NCBI GenBank assembly: GCA_963716685.1
Contig: CAVQTR010000003.1
Coordinates: forward strand, 2,914,001-2,978,000
Length of the DNA: 64,000 bases
Reading direction: 5' to 3'
DNA from: JALYXI01 sp963716685
GTDB lineage: Bacteria > Acidobacteriota > Terriglobia > Bryobacterales > Bryobacteraceae
Part shown: in pieces, positions 26,194-36,224 of the stretch
Layout of the letters: the number at the start of each line of letters is the position of its first letter
Numbering within the stretch: position 1 is the first letter of the stretch
The notes under the pieces: generated by a model
Database searches by the model: none
What the model was told of the DNA's origin: nothing
What the model saw: only the letters and a program-made list of their open reading frames with translations
Made by a program: the position numbers and the translations under genes

Positions 26194-29100
26194 GTGAAAA
26201 ACATGAAACCTCGCTTTGCGTTTCTCGGCCTCGGTGCCCTGCCTTTCCTGCTTCTGCTTGCGGCAGCTTTCACTCTGTCCGCCCAAATCTATTCCGGCTC
26301 TCTCACCGGCGTGGTCACCGATCCTTCGGGTGGCGTCATCCCCAAAGCCCAGATCGTGCTCACCGATGAAGACAAGGGCTTCACCTTCAAAACCACCAGC
26401 GACAACGACGGTCGCTACGTTCTCCGCAACCTGAATCCCGGTCGCTATCGTCTCACGGCAACCGCCCCGGGCATGCGCGCCTTCACCGCTGCCGGCATCG
26501 CGCTCGAAGTGGGTCAAAACTCCCAGCGCGATGTTCACTTCGAAGTGCAGGGCTCCACGGAAACCGTCAGCATTGCGGCTGCCGCGCCCCTGCTCCAAAC
26601 GCAGGACGCCTCCACCGGTCAGGTCATCAATCAGAAATTCATCAACGATCTTCCGCTCACCAGCCGTTCCGTCTTTAACCTGGCTGAACTCTCGCCCGGC
26701 GTCTCGCAGGCGCCCGGCGGCTCCTTCGGCCTGAACGCCGGAGCCACCAACTTCATCTCCAACGGAGGCCGCAACTCCACCGCCGATATCGTGATGGATG
26801 GCGTCAGCCAGACCAATCAGGAAAATAACAGCGGCGTCACCACCGCGCTGTACACGCCCCCGGTCGACGCCGTTGAAGAGTTCAAGGTTCAGCAGAACAC
26901 TTACAGCGCCGATATCGGCTTCGGTGGCAATACCGTTATCAACGTGGTCACCAAGTCGGGCACCAATCAGTTCCACGGCAGCGCCTATGAGTTCCTGCAG
27001 AACTCCGACCTGAACGCCAACAACTGGTTCAATAATCAGAACGGCATCAAGATCTCACCCAAGAAGCAGAATCAGTTCGGCGGAACGTTCGGCGGACCTA
27101 TCCGTAAAGACAAAACGTTCTTCTTCATGGATTACCAGGGCACCATCGCCACCAGCACCGGCACCGCGCGTGCCGGCGTCCCCAGCGCTGCGGAACGCAC
27201 CGGCGATTTCGGCGAGCTATGCGGCCGTTCGGGCGGCAGCTTCGACGCCTCCGGACGATGTTCCTCCGCCAACGGGCAGCTCTGGGATCCCATGACCGGT
27301 GTCTACAGCAGCACCGCCGGCGGCGCGGTCAGAAGCGGCTACATTCCTTTCAACAACCTTGCCACGTACACCAGCCCCGGCAACCCGAATCTCGCCGGAA
27401 CTCCCTACGTTCTTCCCAACCGTCCCGGCAACCTGATCGACCCCGTCGCGCTCAAGATGATGCAGTATTTCCCGCTGCCCAACGTCGCCGTGGGAACCGC
27501 CGCTTACAACCCGCTGAACAACTGGATTGGCACCAACGGCAGCAGCAGCACCGACCATCGGTTCGACGTCAAAATCGATCACCGCCTCAGCGATGCCAGC
27601 CTGCTCACCGGACGCTTCTCCCGGTCACTCAGCACCAGCGAGGGTGTCAACTGTTTCGGCAACGTCGCCGACCCCTGTACCCAGGGCCCCAATGACAGTC
27701 ACTCCTATTCGGCGTCCCTGAATCTCAGCCACGTCTTCACGCCTACTCTGGTAATGAACGTGACGTATGGCTGGGCGCGCAGCTTCAGCTTCACCCACGG
27801 CATCTCGTCGGATTTCCCCAGCTTCAGTCCCGTCACCACGCTCGGCCTGCCCCAGTACATCCTTACCTCGGGCTTCGTTGCCACCCCCAACATCACCTTC
27901 GGCAACGGCTATCAGGCCGTCAGCAGTCAGAACCTCGGCTCCCAGACCTTTTCCATCCTGCATTACCCTCTCGATACCCACGATCTCAACGTCACCTTTA
28001 ACAAGGTTCGGGGCTCGCATGAGTTGAAGTTCGGCTGGGAAGGCCGCCTGCACATCATCAGCTTCCTCCAGGTCGGCTACCCCGAAGGACAGTTCAGCTT
28101 CGCGCAGTCCGGAACCTCGCAGACACCCGCCAGCGGCACAGGCGGCGATCCCCTGGCCTCTCTGCTCATCGGTTTCCCTCAGGGCGGCAGCGGCTATGGT
28201 GTCGATGTCGCAGTAACTACTCAGAACTTCGCTCACGCCTGGTACCTGCAGGACAACTGGCGCGTGAATGATCGCCTCACGCTGAATCTCGGACTGCGCT
28301 ACGAACTCACCCTGCCGCGTACCGAACGCTATAACCGCATGAGCTGGGTGGACCCGAATGCCGTCTCCCCGCTTCAGGTCGCCGGATTGCCGCAGCTGAA
28401 AGGCGGCCTCGAATTTGCCAGCAACCAGAACCCCAGCCCGTATAACACTGATCCCCTGAACTTCGGGCCTCGCATCGGCATCGCCTATCGCGCACCCGGG
28501 AACATTGTGATTCGGACCGGCTACGGCATCTTCTTCGATCCCATCAAGGGCGCGGCGGCGGGCACCGGTGGCGGTGGCTTCACCGGCTTCAACTTCACCA
28601 CCCCGCTCCTCACCACCAATCAGAATGACGGCGCCACGCCCTACGGCCGCCTCTCGAACCCGTTCCCTTCCGGCCCGCAGCTCCCCCCTGGCACTTCGCA
28701 GGGCCTGCTAACGGCCCTCGGTCTCGGCGTCAGCGGCCCCATTCGCACGTGGAACAACACCCCCTATATGCAGACCTGGAACTTCGGCCTGCAGCGTGAG
28801 TTCAAGGGCAACGTCCTGCTCGATGCTGAATTACGTCGGCACCAAAGGCACTCACCTCTATTTCGGCGGCGCCGGCTCCATCAACTATCTCGGCCCGTGG
28901 GTGGAAGGTCTGAATTCCGACCAAATCACCCAGCTGAACTCCTTCGTCGCCAATCCCTTTTACGGCGTCATTACCAATCCGGCCAGCAGCCTCTCGAATG
29001 CCACCGTCCAGCAGTATCAGCTGCAGCGGCCGTATCCGCAGTTCACCGGTCTCAGCGGCAATGATCCGCCCTGGGCCAACTCCATCTACAACGCGCTCCA

Positions 29101-29836
29101 GTTCCGCGCCGAGAAGCGCTTCTCGAACGGCTTCCAGCTGCTCGCCACCTACGTCTTCTCGAAGTCCATCGACGATTCCTCCGTCGCCTGCGGCTGCACC
29201 ACCTGGCTCGGCGGCGCCACCAGCCTGCAGGATCCGAATCGCCGCTATCTCGAGCGCTCGGTCTCGCAGTACGACATCCCGCACGTTCTCCAGTTCTCGT
29301 ATGTCTACAGCCTTCCGTTCGGCCGCGGCAAGCACTGGGGCAGCAACATTCACCCCGTGCTCGATACGCTCTTCGGCGGCTGGCAGACCAACGGCATCTG
29401 GCGCTTCGATAACGGCATGCCCGTTTCGCTCACGGTCAGTAACTCGCGGCCCATCCCCACTTACGGCACGCAGCGTCCCAACCTGACCGCCACACTCACG
29501 CGCAACAACAATTCCAACTGGCTCAACCAGTACTTCGCTGACCCGCAGGTGGCCGTAACGCCTGCTCCGTTCACTGTCGGCAACGCGCCACGCGAAATTT
29601 CCACCGTGCGCGTACCCGGCACCGCCACCACCGCTCTTTCGCTCTTCAAGCAGTTCCGCCTCAGCAAGCTGCGCGAAGGCTCGTTCCTGGAATTCCGCGC
29701 CGAAGCGTTCAATGCGCTGAATCACCCGCAGTTCGCGGGTCCCAATATCACCGTCGGCTCCTCGGCCTTCGGCGCCGTCACCTCCCAGGCCAACTCGCCG
29801 CGGCAGATGCAGCTCGCGCTCAAGCTTTACTTCTAG
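26194..29836 (+). pseudogene. Oar-type TonB-dependent receptor 3, frame-broken
   Basis: Starts at GTG 26194 (or ATG 26203) with a signal peptide ending near LSAQ, then a carboxypeptidase-regulatory domain (SLTGVVTDPSGGVIPKAQ), a plug and a barrel. At about 28825 the frame breaks: the codons read GNVLLD and the family sequence resumes as LNYVGTKGTHLYFGG one base further on. It then continues intact to the C-terminal aromatic signal LALKLYF at 29836. Removing one G near 28825 gives one receptor of about 1213 residues. Nothing else is damaged, so this is either a very young pseudogene or a one-base sequence error. The role would be outer-membrane uptake of an unknown ligand. Confidence 0.8.
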
Positions 29837-29840
29837 CGCG

Positions 29841-29862
29841 CGCTCCCAGGCGGGGCGGTTTT
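29841..29862 (+). terminator. Intrinsic terminator after TonB receptor 3
   Basis: CGCTCC (29841-29846) pairs with GGGGCG (29852-29857) over a 5-nt loop, with one T-G wobble, followed by G and TTTT. It begins 5 nt after the receptor stop codon, as expected for a Rho-independent terminator, though the T-run is short. Confidence 0.5.
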
Positions 29863-29907
29863 GCAAATCGTTCACGGTCACGGCCTGAACGATAATCGAA
29901 TGGACGA

Positions 29908-31767
29908 ATGCAAAACCGCTCCGCGCTGCTTCCCCTGGCAGCATTTCTCAGCGCGTGCTCAGCCCTCGCGCCCAAACCCGTGATGCCCCCCATTCCCAAA
30001 GACATTCACTCTCTTTCCAATCCCCAGCAAATCGCCGTTCGCCACATCGATCTCGATCTCAGCGTCGTCTTTGAACAGAAAACGCTGCAAGGCTCTGCCA
30101 TCCTGTCCTTCGAACGGATTGATCCCCGCGCCCGCATCCTCGTCCTCGACACCCGCGATCTGCAGATCGATGAAACCGAGACCTCGCACGACAACAGCCA
30201 GTGGCGCGAAACCGAATTCCACATGGGGAAGGCCGATAAGATCCTCGGCCGCGCGCTCACCATCACCCTTCCCGAAGACGCCCGCTTCGTCCGCATCCGC
30301 TACTCCACCGACCCCAGCGCCAGCGGCCTCCAGTGGCTCACCCCGGAACAAACCGCCGGCAAACAGCATCCTTTCCTCTTTTCGCAGTCAGAACCCATCG
30401 CCGCCCGCAGCTGGATTCCCCTGCAGGATTCCCCCGCCGTTCGCATCACCTACGCTGCTCACATCCGGACAAGCCGCGAACTCACCGCCGTCATGAGCGC
30501 CGAGCACGACGCCGCCTCTCCTGGCGATTTCCGCTTCCACATGAATGAGCGAATCCCGTCGTACCTCATCGCGCTGGCCGTCGGTGACATCGGCTTCCAA
30601 AGCACCGGCAACCGCACCGGAGTCTATGCCGAACACTCCGTCGTCGCCAAAGCCGCGAAAGAATTCGAAGACACAGAGAAAATGATCGAAGCCGCCGAGC
30701 GCCTCTTCGGTCCCTATCGCTGGGGACGCTACGATCTCCTCGTCCTGCCGCCCAGCTTCCCCTTCGGCGGAATGGAAAATCCGCGCCTCACCTTCGCCAC
30801 TCCCACCGTACTCGCCGGCGACAAAAGTCTCGTCTCGCTTGTCGCCCATGAGCTCGCGCATTCCTGGTCCGGCAACCTCGTCACCAACGCCACGTGGAGC
30901 GATTTCTGGCTCAACGAAGGCTTCACCGTCTACATTGAGCGCCGCATCCAGGAAGAGGTCTACGGCCGCGTGCGTGAGGAGATGGAAGCCGCGCTCGGCC
31001 GCCAGGAACTGGAACACGAAATGGCTGGCTTGGGCGAGAAAGACCAGATCCTCCACATCGATCTCACCGGCCGCGACCCCGACGACGGCATGACTCTCGT
31101 TCCGTACGAGAAAGGCGCGTTGCTCCTCCGCCAGATCGAACAGACCTTCGGCCGCCAGCGCTTCGACAAATACCTGCGCGGCTACTTCGACCACTTCGCC
31201 TTCCAAAGCATTACCACCGCCCAGGCGCTCACCTACTTGCGCGAGAACCTGTTCGCGCAGTCCCCCGAACTCGCCGCCAAGATTCCTTTGGATCAATGGG
31301 TCTACCAGCCCGGCCTTCCTCCCGGTGCTCCCAGCCCGCAGTCGGATGCCTTCGCCAAAGTGGAAGCGCAGGCCGCCGCCTGGGCCCGCGGCGCCAGCCC
31401 GGCCTCACAGCTCCAGACCTCCGGATGGAATTCTCAGGAATGGCTCCACTTCCTGCGCGCCCTCCCTGCCAAACTGACTGTGGCGCAAATGACCGAGCTC
31501 GATGCGGCCTTCCATTTCACGCAAACCGGCAACAACGAAGTCCTCCAGCAGTGGCTGCTCATGTCCATCACCAACAACTACCCCGCGGCAAGCGCCCGTC
31601 TCGAGGACTTCCTCCTGACCGTCGGACGCCGCAAATACATCAAGCCGCTCTATGAGGAACTCATGAAAACGCCCGCCGGAAAAGAGCGCGCCGAGAGTAT
31701 TTACGAACGCGCCCGTCCGGGATATCATCCAATGGCGCAATCCACCATCGACGCCATCGTTCGCTGA
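29908..31767 (+). CDS. M1-family zinc aminopeptidase lipoprotein
   Basis: A protein of 619 residues with a lipobox LSAC (Cys17), so a membrane-anchored periplasmic lipoprotein. It has the M1 layout: N-terminal beta-sandwich (to about 225), thermolysin-like catalytic domain with the substrate-binding GGMEN (287-291) and zinc site H314-E-L-A-H318 with Glu337 (FWLNEG), then a C-terminal helical domain like that of leukotriene-A4 hydrolase/cold-active aminopeptidase. It removes N-terminal residues from peptides. A GATAAT hexamer lies 11 nt upstream of the ATG. The serine hydrolase gene follows after 9 nt, so the two probably form an operon. Confidence 0.92.
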   Translation: MQNRSALLPLAAFLSACSALAPKPVMPPIPKDIHSLSNPQQIAVRHIDLDLSVVFEQKTLQGSAILSFERIDPRARILVLDTRDLQIDETETSHDNSQWRETEFHMGKADKILGRALTITLPEDARFVRIRYSTDPSASGLQWLTPEQTAGKQHPFLFSQSEPIAARSWIPLQDSPAVRITYAAHIRTSRELTAVMSAEHDAASPGDFRFHMNERIPSYLIALAVGDIGFQSTGNRTGVYAEHSVVAKAAKEFEDTEKMIEAAERLFGPYRWGRYDLLVLPPSFPFGGMENPRLTFATPTVLAGDKSLVSLVAHELAHSWSGNLVTNATWSDFWLNEGFTVYIERRIQEEVYGRVREEMEAALGRQELEHEMAGLGEKDQILHIDLTGRDPDDGMTLVPYEKGALLLRQIEQTFGRQRFDKYLRGYFDHFAFQSITTAQALTYLRENLFAQSPELAAKIPLDQWVYQPGLPPGAPSPQSDAFAKVEAQAAAWARGASPASQLQTSGWNSQEWLHFLRALPAKLTVAQMTELDAAFHFTQTGNNEVLQQWLLMSITNNYPAASARLEDFLLTVGRRKYIKPLYEELMKTPAGKERAESIYERARPGYHPMAQSTIDAIVR

Positions 31768-31776
31768 CATCCGCCT

Positions 31777-32967
31777 ATGCGAAAGCTAACCACGTTCCTT
31801 CTTCTGCTCGCGGCTCCGGCAGCCGCTCAACACGATATCGCCGCCGGCATCAAACGCTTCGTCGACGATAAAACCGTCGCCGGCGTTGTCACTCTGGTCT
31901 CGCATCAGGGCAAGGTCGTGGAATTCGATGCGCAGGGCGCGGCCGATCTCGCCGCCGGTCAGCCCATGCGCAAGGACACCATCTTCCAGATCATGTCCAT
32001 GACCAAGCCCTTTACCGCGGTCGGTATCATGATGCTGGCGGAAGAAGGCAAGCTCACGCTGCGCGACCCCGTCGAGCTGCACCTGCCCGAGTTCCACGGT
32101 CAGCGCGTCGCCACCACCACTGGTCCCGAAACCGCGCGCACCGGCACCGCCAACCGCCCCGTGCAGATCCGCGACCTCCTCACCCACACCTCCGGCACGT
32201 TTGACGGCGCGCCCTACGAAATCCGCGATTACAACCAGCAGATGAACATCCCGCTGGCCGATCTCGTCCGCGTCTTCGCCCGTCAGCCGCTGCTTTTCCA
32301 GCCCGGCACCCACTGGAGCTACAGCAGTCCTGGCATCGACATCCTCGGACGCATCATCGAAGTCTGCTCCGGTCAGAAGTATGAAGACTTCATTTCTCAG
32401 CGCCTCCTCCAGCCGCTCGGCATGAAGGACAGTTTCTTCTATCCTTCCGACGCGCAGCTGCCGCGCATCGCTATGGTCTACGAAAACCACGACGGCGCAC
32501 TGCGGCCTTCCGGCGGCGGCATCCTCGGCGGCGATCCCGCCCGCCATCGCAAAGGCGCGAAGTATCCTGCTCCCGCCTGGGGCCTGCACTCCACCGCCGA
32601 GGATCTGCTGCGCTTCTACCAGATGATGCTCAACAACGGCAGTGCGAACGGCCGCCGCTACCTCTCGCCCTTCTCCGTTCACCTGATGACCGAGGTGTAC
32701 ACCACCGGCCTCAATCCCTCCGGATGGCTCGGCGGCGCCGGTTACGGACTCGGCTGGGAAGTCGTCACCGAGCCCTACGGCGAGCTCGCCGGCCACGCTA
32801 TCGGCACGTACGGCCACGGCGGCGCCTTCGGCACCCAGGGCTGGATTGATCCGAAACACGGCCTCATCCGCATCATGCTGATCCAACGCTCGAACGGCGG
32901 CACGGATACCCTGCGCGACACCTTCATGACCATGGCCGCCGCCAACTGGGCTACCGGAGAGAAATAG
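31777..32967 (+). CDS. Beta-lactamase-fold serine hydrolase (class C / esterase family)
   Basis: The protein has 396 residues. Signal peptide MRKLTTFLLLLAAPAAAQ; then the penicillin-binding-protein-like fold with Ser74-M-T-Lys77 (nucleophile and base), Tyr182-S-S (WSYSSPG, the YxN-type motif) and a C-terminal HGG (YGHGGAFG) replacing KTG. Members act as esterases, D-aminopeptidases or peptidases more often than as true AmpC. It is exported to the periplasm and probably co-transcribed with the M1 aminopeptidase 9 nt upstream, which suggests a peptide-degrading role (inference). A Uma2 fragment starts right after its stop codon. Confidence 0.88.
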   Translation: MRKLTTFLLLLAAPAAAQHDIAAGIKRFVDDKTVAGVVTLVSHQGKVVEFDAQGAADLAAGQPMRKDTIFQIMSMTKPFTAVGIMMLAEEGKLTLRDPVELHLPEFHGQRVATTTGPETARTGTANRPVQIRDLLTHTSGTFDGAPYEIRDYNQQMNIPLADLVRVFARQPLLFQPGTHWSYSSPGIDILGRIIEVCSGQKYEDFISQRLLQPLGMKDSFFYPSDAQLPRIAMVYENHDGALRPSGGGILGGDPARHRKGAKYPAPAWGLHSTAEDLLRFYQMMLNNGSANGRRYLSPFSVHLMTEVYTTGLNPSGWLGGAGYGLGWEVVTEPYGELAGHAIGTYGHGGAFGTQGWIDPKHGLIRIMLIQRSNGGTDTLRDTFMTMAAANWATGEK

Positions 32968-32968
32968 G

Positions 32969-33133
32969 AGCCGGCATGGCCGGGCCGTCTGGGTCGTCTA
33001 CCCGGAAACCCGCCTCGTCCAGGTCCACGGTCACAATGGCGGCTTACTCGTCCGCAACGAAGTCCAAACCCTTACCGCGCCTCACATTCTGCCCGGTTTC
33101 GAAGTGCCCGTCCCGGCCCTCTTTGCCGAGTGA
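32969..33133 (+). pseudogene. Remnant of a Uma2-family endonuclease
   Basis: In the frame ending with the TGA at 33131-33133, codons from about 32984 read VWVVYPETRLVQVHGHNGG and then HILPGFEVPVPALFAE. This matches the C-terminal third of Uma2 (DUF820) proteins, with their VW-V-P core strand and a terminal LPGF...LF. No start codon or N-terminal two-thirds is present; upstream in this frame lies the beta-lactamase-fold gene read out of frame. It looks like the tail of a gene truncated by a deletion or recombination that brought in the hydrolase gene. No function is expected. Confidence 0.65.
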
Positions 33134-33178
33134 GCATGTTATCCTGACTAAGTCCCCCCGAATCCCGGAAAACACAGC

Positions 33179-34564
33179 GTGAAAGTAGGATTTGTAAGTC
33201 TCGGCTGCCCCAAGAACCTGGTGGACAGCGAAGTAATGATGGGCCAGCTCGCCCAGCGCGGTCACGAGCTCACCCCTCGCCCCGACGAAGCCGACGTCAT
33301 CGTCGTCAACACCTGCACCTTCATCGACCCCGCCAAGCAGGAATCCATCGACACCATCCTCGAGATGGCCGAATTCAAAAAGTTCGGCCGCGCCCAGCGC
33401 CTCGTCGTGGCCGGATGCATGGTCGAGCGCTACCGCGGCGAAATTCAGAAAGAGCTGCCCGAAGTCGATGCTCTCATCGGCACCAACGAGCTCGATTCCA
33501 TCGTCTCCGCCTGTGAGGGCATCGAAACTCCCGCCGCCCCGGTTGTCCCGTACCTGTATAACGACACCACCCCCCGCGTTTTCTCGACGCCGCGCCATTT
33601 CGCCTACCTGAAAATCGCCGAAGGGTGCGATCACCCGTGTGCATTCTGCACAATCCCGCAATACCGCGGAGCCTTCCGCAGCCGCCGTTTCGAATCCGTC
33701 GTCACCGAAGCCACCCGCCTGTTTGCGCAGGGAGTCCGCGAAATCAACCTCATCGGCCAGGACACCACCTGCTATGGCGAGGACCTGGGCATCCGCGACG
33801 GACTTTCGCAACTTCTGCACAAAATTGCACAAATTCAAACTTCTCATAAGAAATGGATTCGTTTTCTCTACGCCTATCCGAACCGGGTTACGCAGCGGCT
33901 CCTCGACACCATAGCCGCCCATGACGACCTGGTAAAATACATCGACATGCCGCTCCAGCATGCCAGTGCGCCTGTTCTCAAACGTATGAAACGAGGGGCC
34001 TCCGGCGATATTTTCCTGAATCTACTGGACCGTGTCCGCCGCACGGTCCCCGGGGTTTCCATCCGCACCAGCTTCATCGTGGGCTATCCCGGCGAGACCG
34101 AATCCGATTTCGAGACCTTGTGCAGCTTTGTGCAGGCTGCACAATTCGACCGCCTGGGCGTCTTCTCCTATTCCGACGAGGACACCAGCGCCAGCCACGC
34201 GCTTGACGGCAAAGTCGACGCCGCCACCATCTACAACCGCAAGCGCCGCCTCATGGCCATCCAGCGCCGCATCTCCAAAGCCCGCAACCGCCGTCTCGTC
34301 GGGCAGGAAGTGCCCATTCTGGTCGAAGGCCTCTCCCCCGAAACCGATCTCCTCTGGCAGGGCCGCATGCCCTCCCAGGCTCCCGAAATCGATGGCATCA
34401 CCTTCATCAACGATTTCGAAGGTGCCGAGCCCCAGCCCGGTCAGCTCCGCCGCCTCCTCGTCACCGAGTCCCACGACTATGACGTGGTTGGCACGCTGCT
34501 TGCACCGGACGAAGCCGAGGTTCCTCAGTCCCGGCATCCGGCCGAGCTGATTCAAATCCAATGA
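33179..34564 (+). CDS. rimO: Ribosomal protein S12 methylthiotransferase
   Basis: A protein of 461 residues from GTG 33179. The N-terminal UPF0004 domain (VGFVSLGCPKNLVDSE) holds cysteines for one iron-sulphur cluster; the radical-SAM motif is CDHPCAFC (AEGCDHPCAFCTIPQYRG); a C-terminal TRAM domain binds RNA or protein. The SLGCPKN and LDTIAAHDDLVKYIDMPLQHAS signatures are those of RimO (methylthiolation of S12 Asp88) rather than MiaB. Its stop overlaps the yacG start (ATGA), and pgpA follows in the same way. TATCCT at 33140-33145 is a possible -10 box. Confidence 0.95.
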   Translation: MKVGFVSLGCPKNLVDSEVMMGQLAQRGHELTPRPDEADVIVVNTCTFIDPAKQESIDTILEMAEFKKFGRAQRLVVAGCMVERYRGEIQKELPEVDALIGTNELDSIVSACEGIETPAAPVVPYLYNDTTPRVFSTPRHFAYLKIAEGCDHPCAFCTIPQYRGAFRSRRFESVVTEATRLFAQGVREINLIGQDTTCYGEDLGIRDGLSQLLHKIAQIQTSHKKWIRFLYAYPNRVTQRLLDTIAAHDDLVKYIDMPLQHASAPVLKRMKRGASGDIFLNLLDRVRRTVPGVSIRTSFIVGYPGETESDFETLCSFVQAAQFDRLGVFSYSDEDTSASHALDGKVDAATIYNRKRRLMAIQRRISKARNRRLVGQEVPILVEGLSPETDLLWQGRMPSQAPEIDGITFINDFEGAEPQPGQLRRLLVTESHDYDVVGTLLAPDEAEVPQSRHPAELIQIQ

Positions 34565-34746
34565 GCGACCCGATCCTGACCCAGTGCCCCATCTGCCGCA
34601 AACAGGTAGCGCTGGGCGATTCGCATTTTCCGTTCTGCAGCGATCGCTGCCGCGAAGTCGACCTCGGCAACTGGGCCATGGAGAAGTACACCATTCCCGG
34701 CGAGCCTATCACCATCAACGACGTCGATCTGACGGACATCGATTGA
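34561..34746 (+). CDS. yacG: DNA gyrase inhibitor YacG (zinc protein)
   Basis: A protein of 61 residues with a four-cysteine zinc site C9-x2-C12-x13-C26-x3-C30 and the family motifs CPICRK, FPFCSDRCREVDLGNWA and YTIPGEP. YacG binds GyrB and inhibits gyrase in E. coli. The length and motif order match the family exactly. It overlaps rimO upstream by 4 bp and pgpA downstream by 4 bp (TTGA), forming a coupled trio. Confidence 0.93.
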   Translation: MSDPILTQCPICRKQVALGDSHFPFCSDRCREVDLGNWAMEKYTIPGEPITINDVDLTDID

Positions 34747-35195
34747 ACCCGGCGAAACTGCTCGCCACGTGGTTCGGCTGCGGCCTGGTCCCATTCGCCC
34801 CCGGAACCGCCGGGTCACTTGCCGCCGTCCTCCTCGCCGTCCCGTTCACTCGCGCCAGTCCGCTGTTTCTGCTCCTCGCCGCCGCCCTGCTTACCCCCGT
34901 GGCGTTCTGGTCCGCCGGCGCGACCGCTCGCGCCCTCTCCCGCAAGGATCCCGGCCTGATTGTCATCGATGAGGTAGTCGGTCAGTGGATCGCTCTCGCC
35001 GGAGCCCGCCGCCTGAACTGGCGCTCGCTCCTGATTGGCTTCGTTCTGTTCCGCCTCTTCGACGTCTGGAAACCCTTCCCCGCCCGGCGCCTCGAATCTC
35101 TCCCCGGCGGTTTCGGGATCGTCGCCGACGATATCATGGCCGGAGTTTACGCCTCGCTTGTCTTATTTGCCTGCGGGTGGTTCAATTTTTATTAG
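34743..35195 (+). CDS. pgpA: Phosphatidylglycerophosphatase A
   Basis: Starts at TTG 34743, overlapping the yacG stop as TTGA, giving 150 residues; the open frame extends further upstream but only within rimO/yacG sequence. The family signatures are all there: FGCGLVPFAPGTAGSLAA, IVIDEVVGQWIAL (acidic metal-binding segment), FRLFDVWKPFP and GGFGIVADDIMAG. Several hydrophobic helices show an inner-membrane enzyme. It dephosphorylates phosphatidylglycerophosphate to phosphatidylglycerol in phospholipid synthesis. Confidence 0.93.
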   Translation: MNPAKLLATWFGCGLVPFAPGTAGSLAAVLLAVPFTRASPLFLLLAAALLTPVAFWSAGATARALSRKDPGLIVIDEVVGQWIALAGARRLNWRSLLIGFVLFRLFDVWKPFPARRLESLPGGFGIVADDIMAGVYASLVLFACGWFNFY

Positions 35196-35197
35196 CC

Positions 35198-36221
35198 ATG
35201 GCTATTCGTAAAGATGTACGCCCCCAGATTGCACAAGTTACCCCGGAGGCGGCGATTATCGGTGGCGAGTTCCAGATTTCCGGTAAATACTTCGCGAAAA
35301 CCGACCGCCCCCGCGTCCTCATCGGTGACATCGCCGCCCCCATCATCATCGGTTCGGATTCCTTCGTCATCGCCCGCGTCCCCGAAGGCGCGTCCGCCGG
35401 GGAACTGGTCATCGAAAGCGGCCAGCATGCCAGCCAGGCCTGGACCTGCGATATCGGCATCGGCATCGCCGAAAATCTGCACCCCGTTTCCAGCCCCGCC
35501 ATCGACCGTTTCGGCAACGTCTACAGCACCTTCAGCGGTTCCCGCGGCCAGAAAGTCCCCGTCGCCGTTTACAAGATCGACCTGAACTACAACATGAAGC
35601 CGTTCATCAACGACATGATGAACGCCACCAGCCTCGTCTTCGATCGCGAAGGCATGCTCTACATCTCCAGCCGCTTTGAAGGAATCGTTTATCAGGTCAC
35701 GCCCACCGGCAACATGTCGGTCTATGTCGAAGGCATGGGCGTCGCCACCGGCCTCGCCTTTGACGATGAGGACAACCTCTATGTCGGCGACCGCAGCGGC
35801 ACCATCTTCAAGATCAGCCCCGGCCGCCAGATCTTTGTCTTCGCCACCCTCGAGCCGTCCATCTCGGCCTATCACCTCGCTTTCGGTCCGGACCGCTATC
35901 TATATGTTACGCGGCCCCACCACGTCCAGCTTCGATACCGTGTACCGCATTTCCCACGAAGGCGACGTCGAAACTTTCTATCGCGGTCTCGGCCGCCCGC
36001 AGGGCATGGATTTCGATGAGGACGGCCGCCTCTACGTCGCCGGATCGCTCGCCGGACGCAAAGGCATTGTCCGCATCGATCAGGACCGCAAGGCCGAGTT
36101 GTTCATCAGCGGCCCCGGTATGGTCGGCCTCGCCTTCACCCCGTCGCAGGCCATCGTGGTCGCCACCACCAACGCGCTCTACCGCGTCGACGCCGGCGTC
36201 AAGGGACGGCAGTTCTCCTGA
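35198..36221 (+). pseudogene. IPT/TIG + NHL-type beta-propeller protein, frame-broken
   Basis: From ATG 35198 an IPT/TIG-like Ig domain (PQIAQVTPEAAIIGGEFQIS, about 1-85) leads into NHL/SMP-30-like propeller blades (AIDRFGNVYSTFSG, VFDREGMLYISS, AFDDEDNLYVGD). At about 35912 the frame breaks: the codons read DRYLYVT and the match resumes as GPTTSSFDTVYRISHEG one base later, continuing through two more blades to 36221. Dropping one C near 35912 yields one protein of about 340 residues. There is no signal peptide. Probable ligand-binding or scaffold protein of unknown role; a recent pseudogene or a sequence error. Confidence 0.75.
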
Positions 36222-36224
36222 CGC

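Noticed and set aside
32976..33182. 68-codon open frame in the gap before rimO
   Set aside because: It is Ser/Pro-rich with no family resemblance and is a shadow of the Uma2 remnant in the next frame.
10660..35920. Programmed +1 frameshifting at the three frame breaks
   Set aside because: The local sequences share no slippery motif, stop codon context or stimulatory structure, and the families normally have no frameshift.
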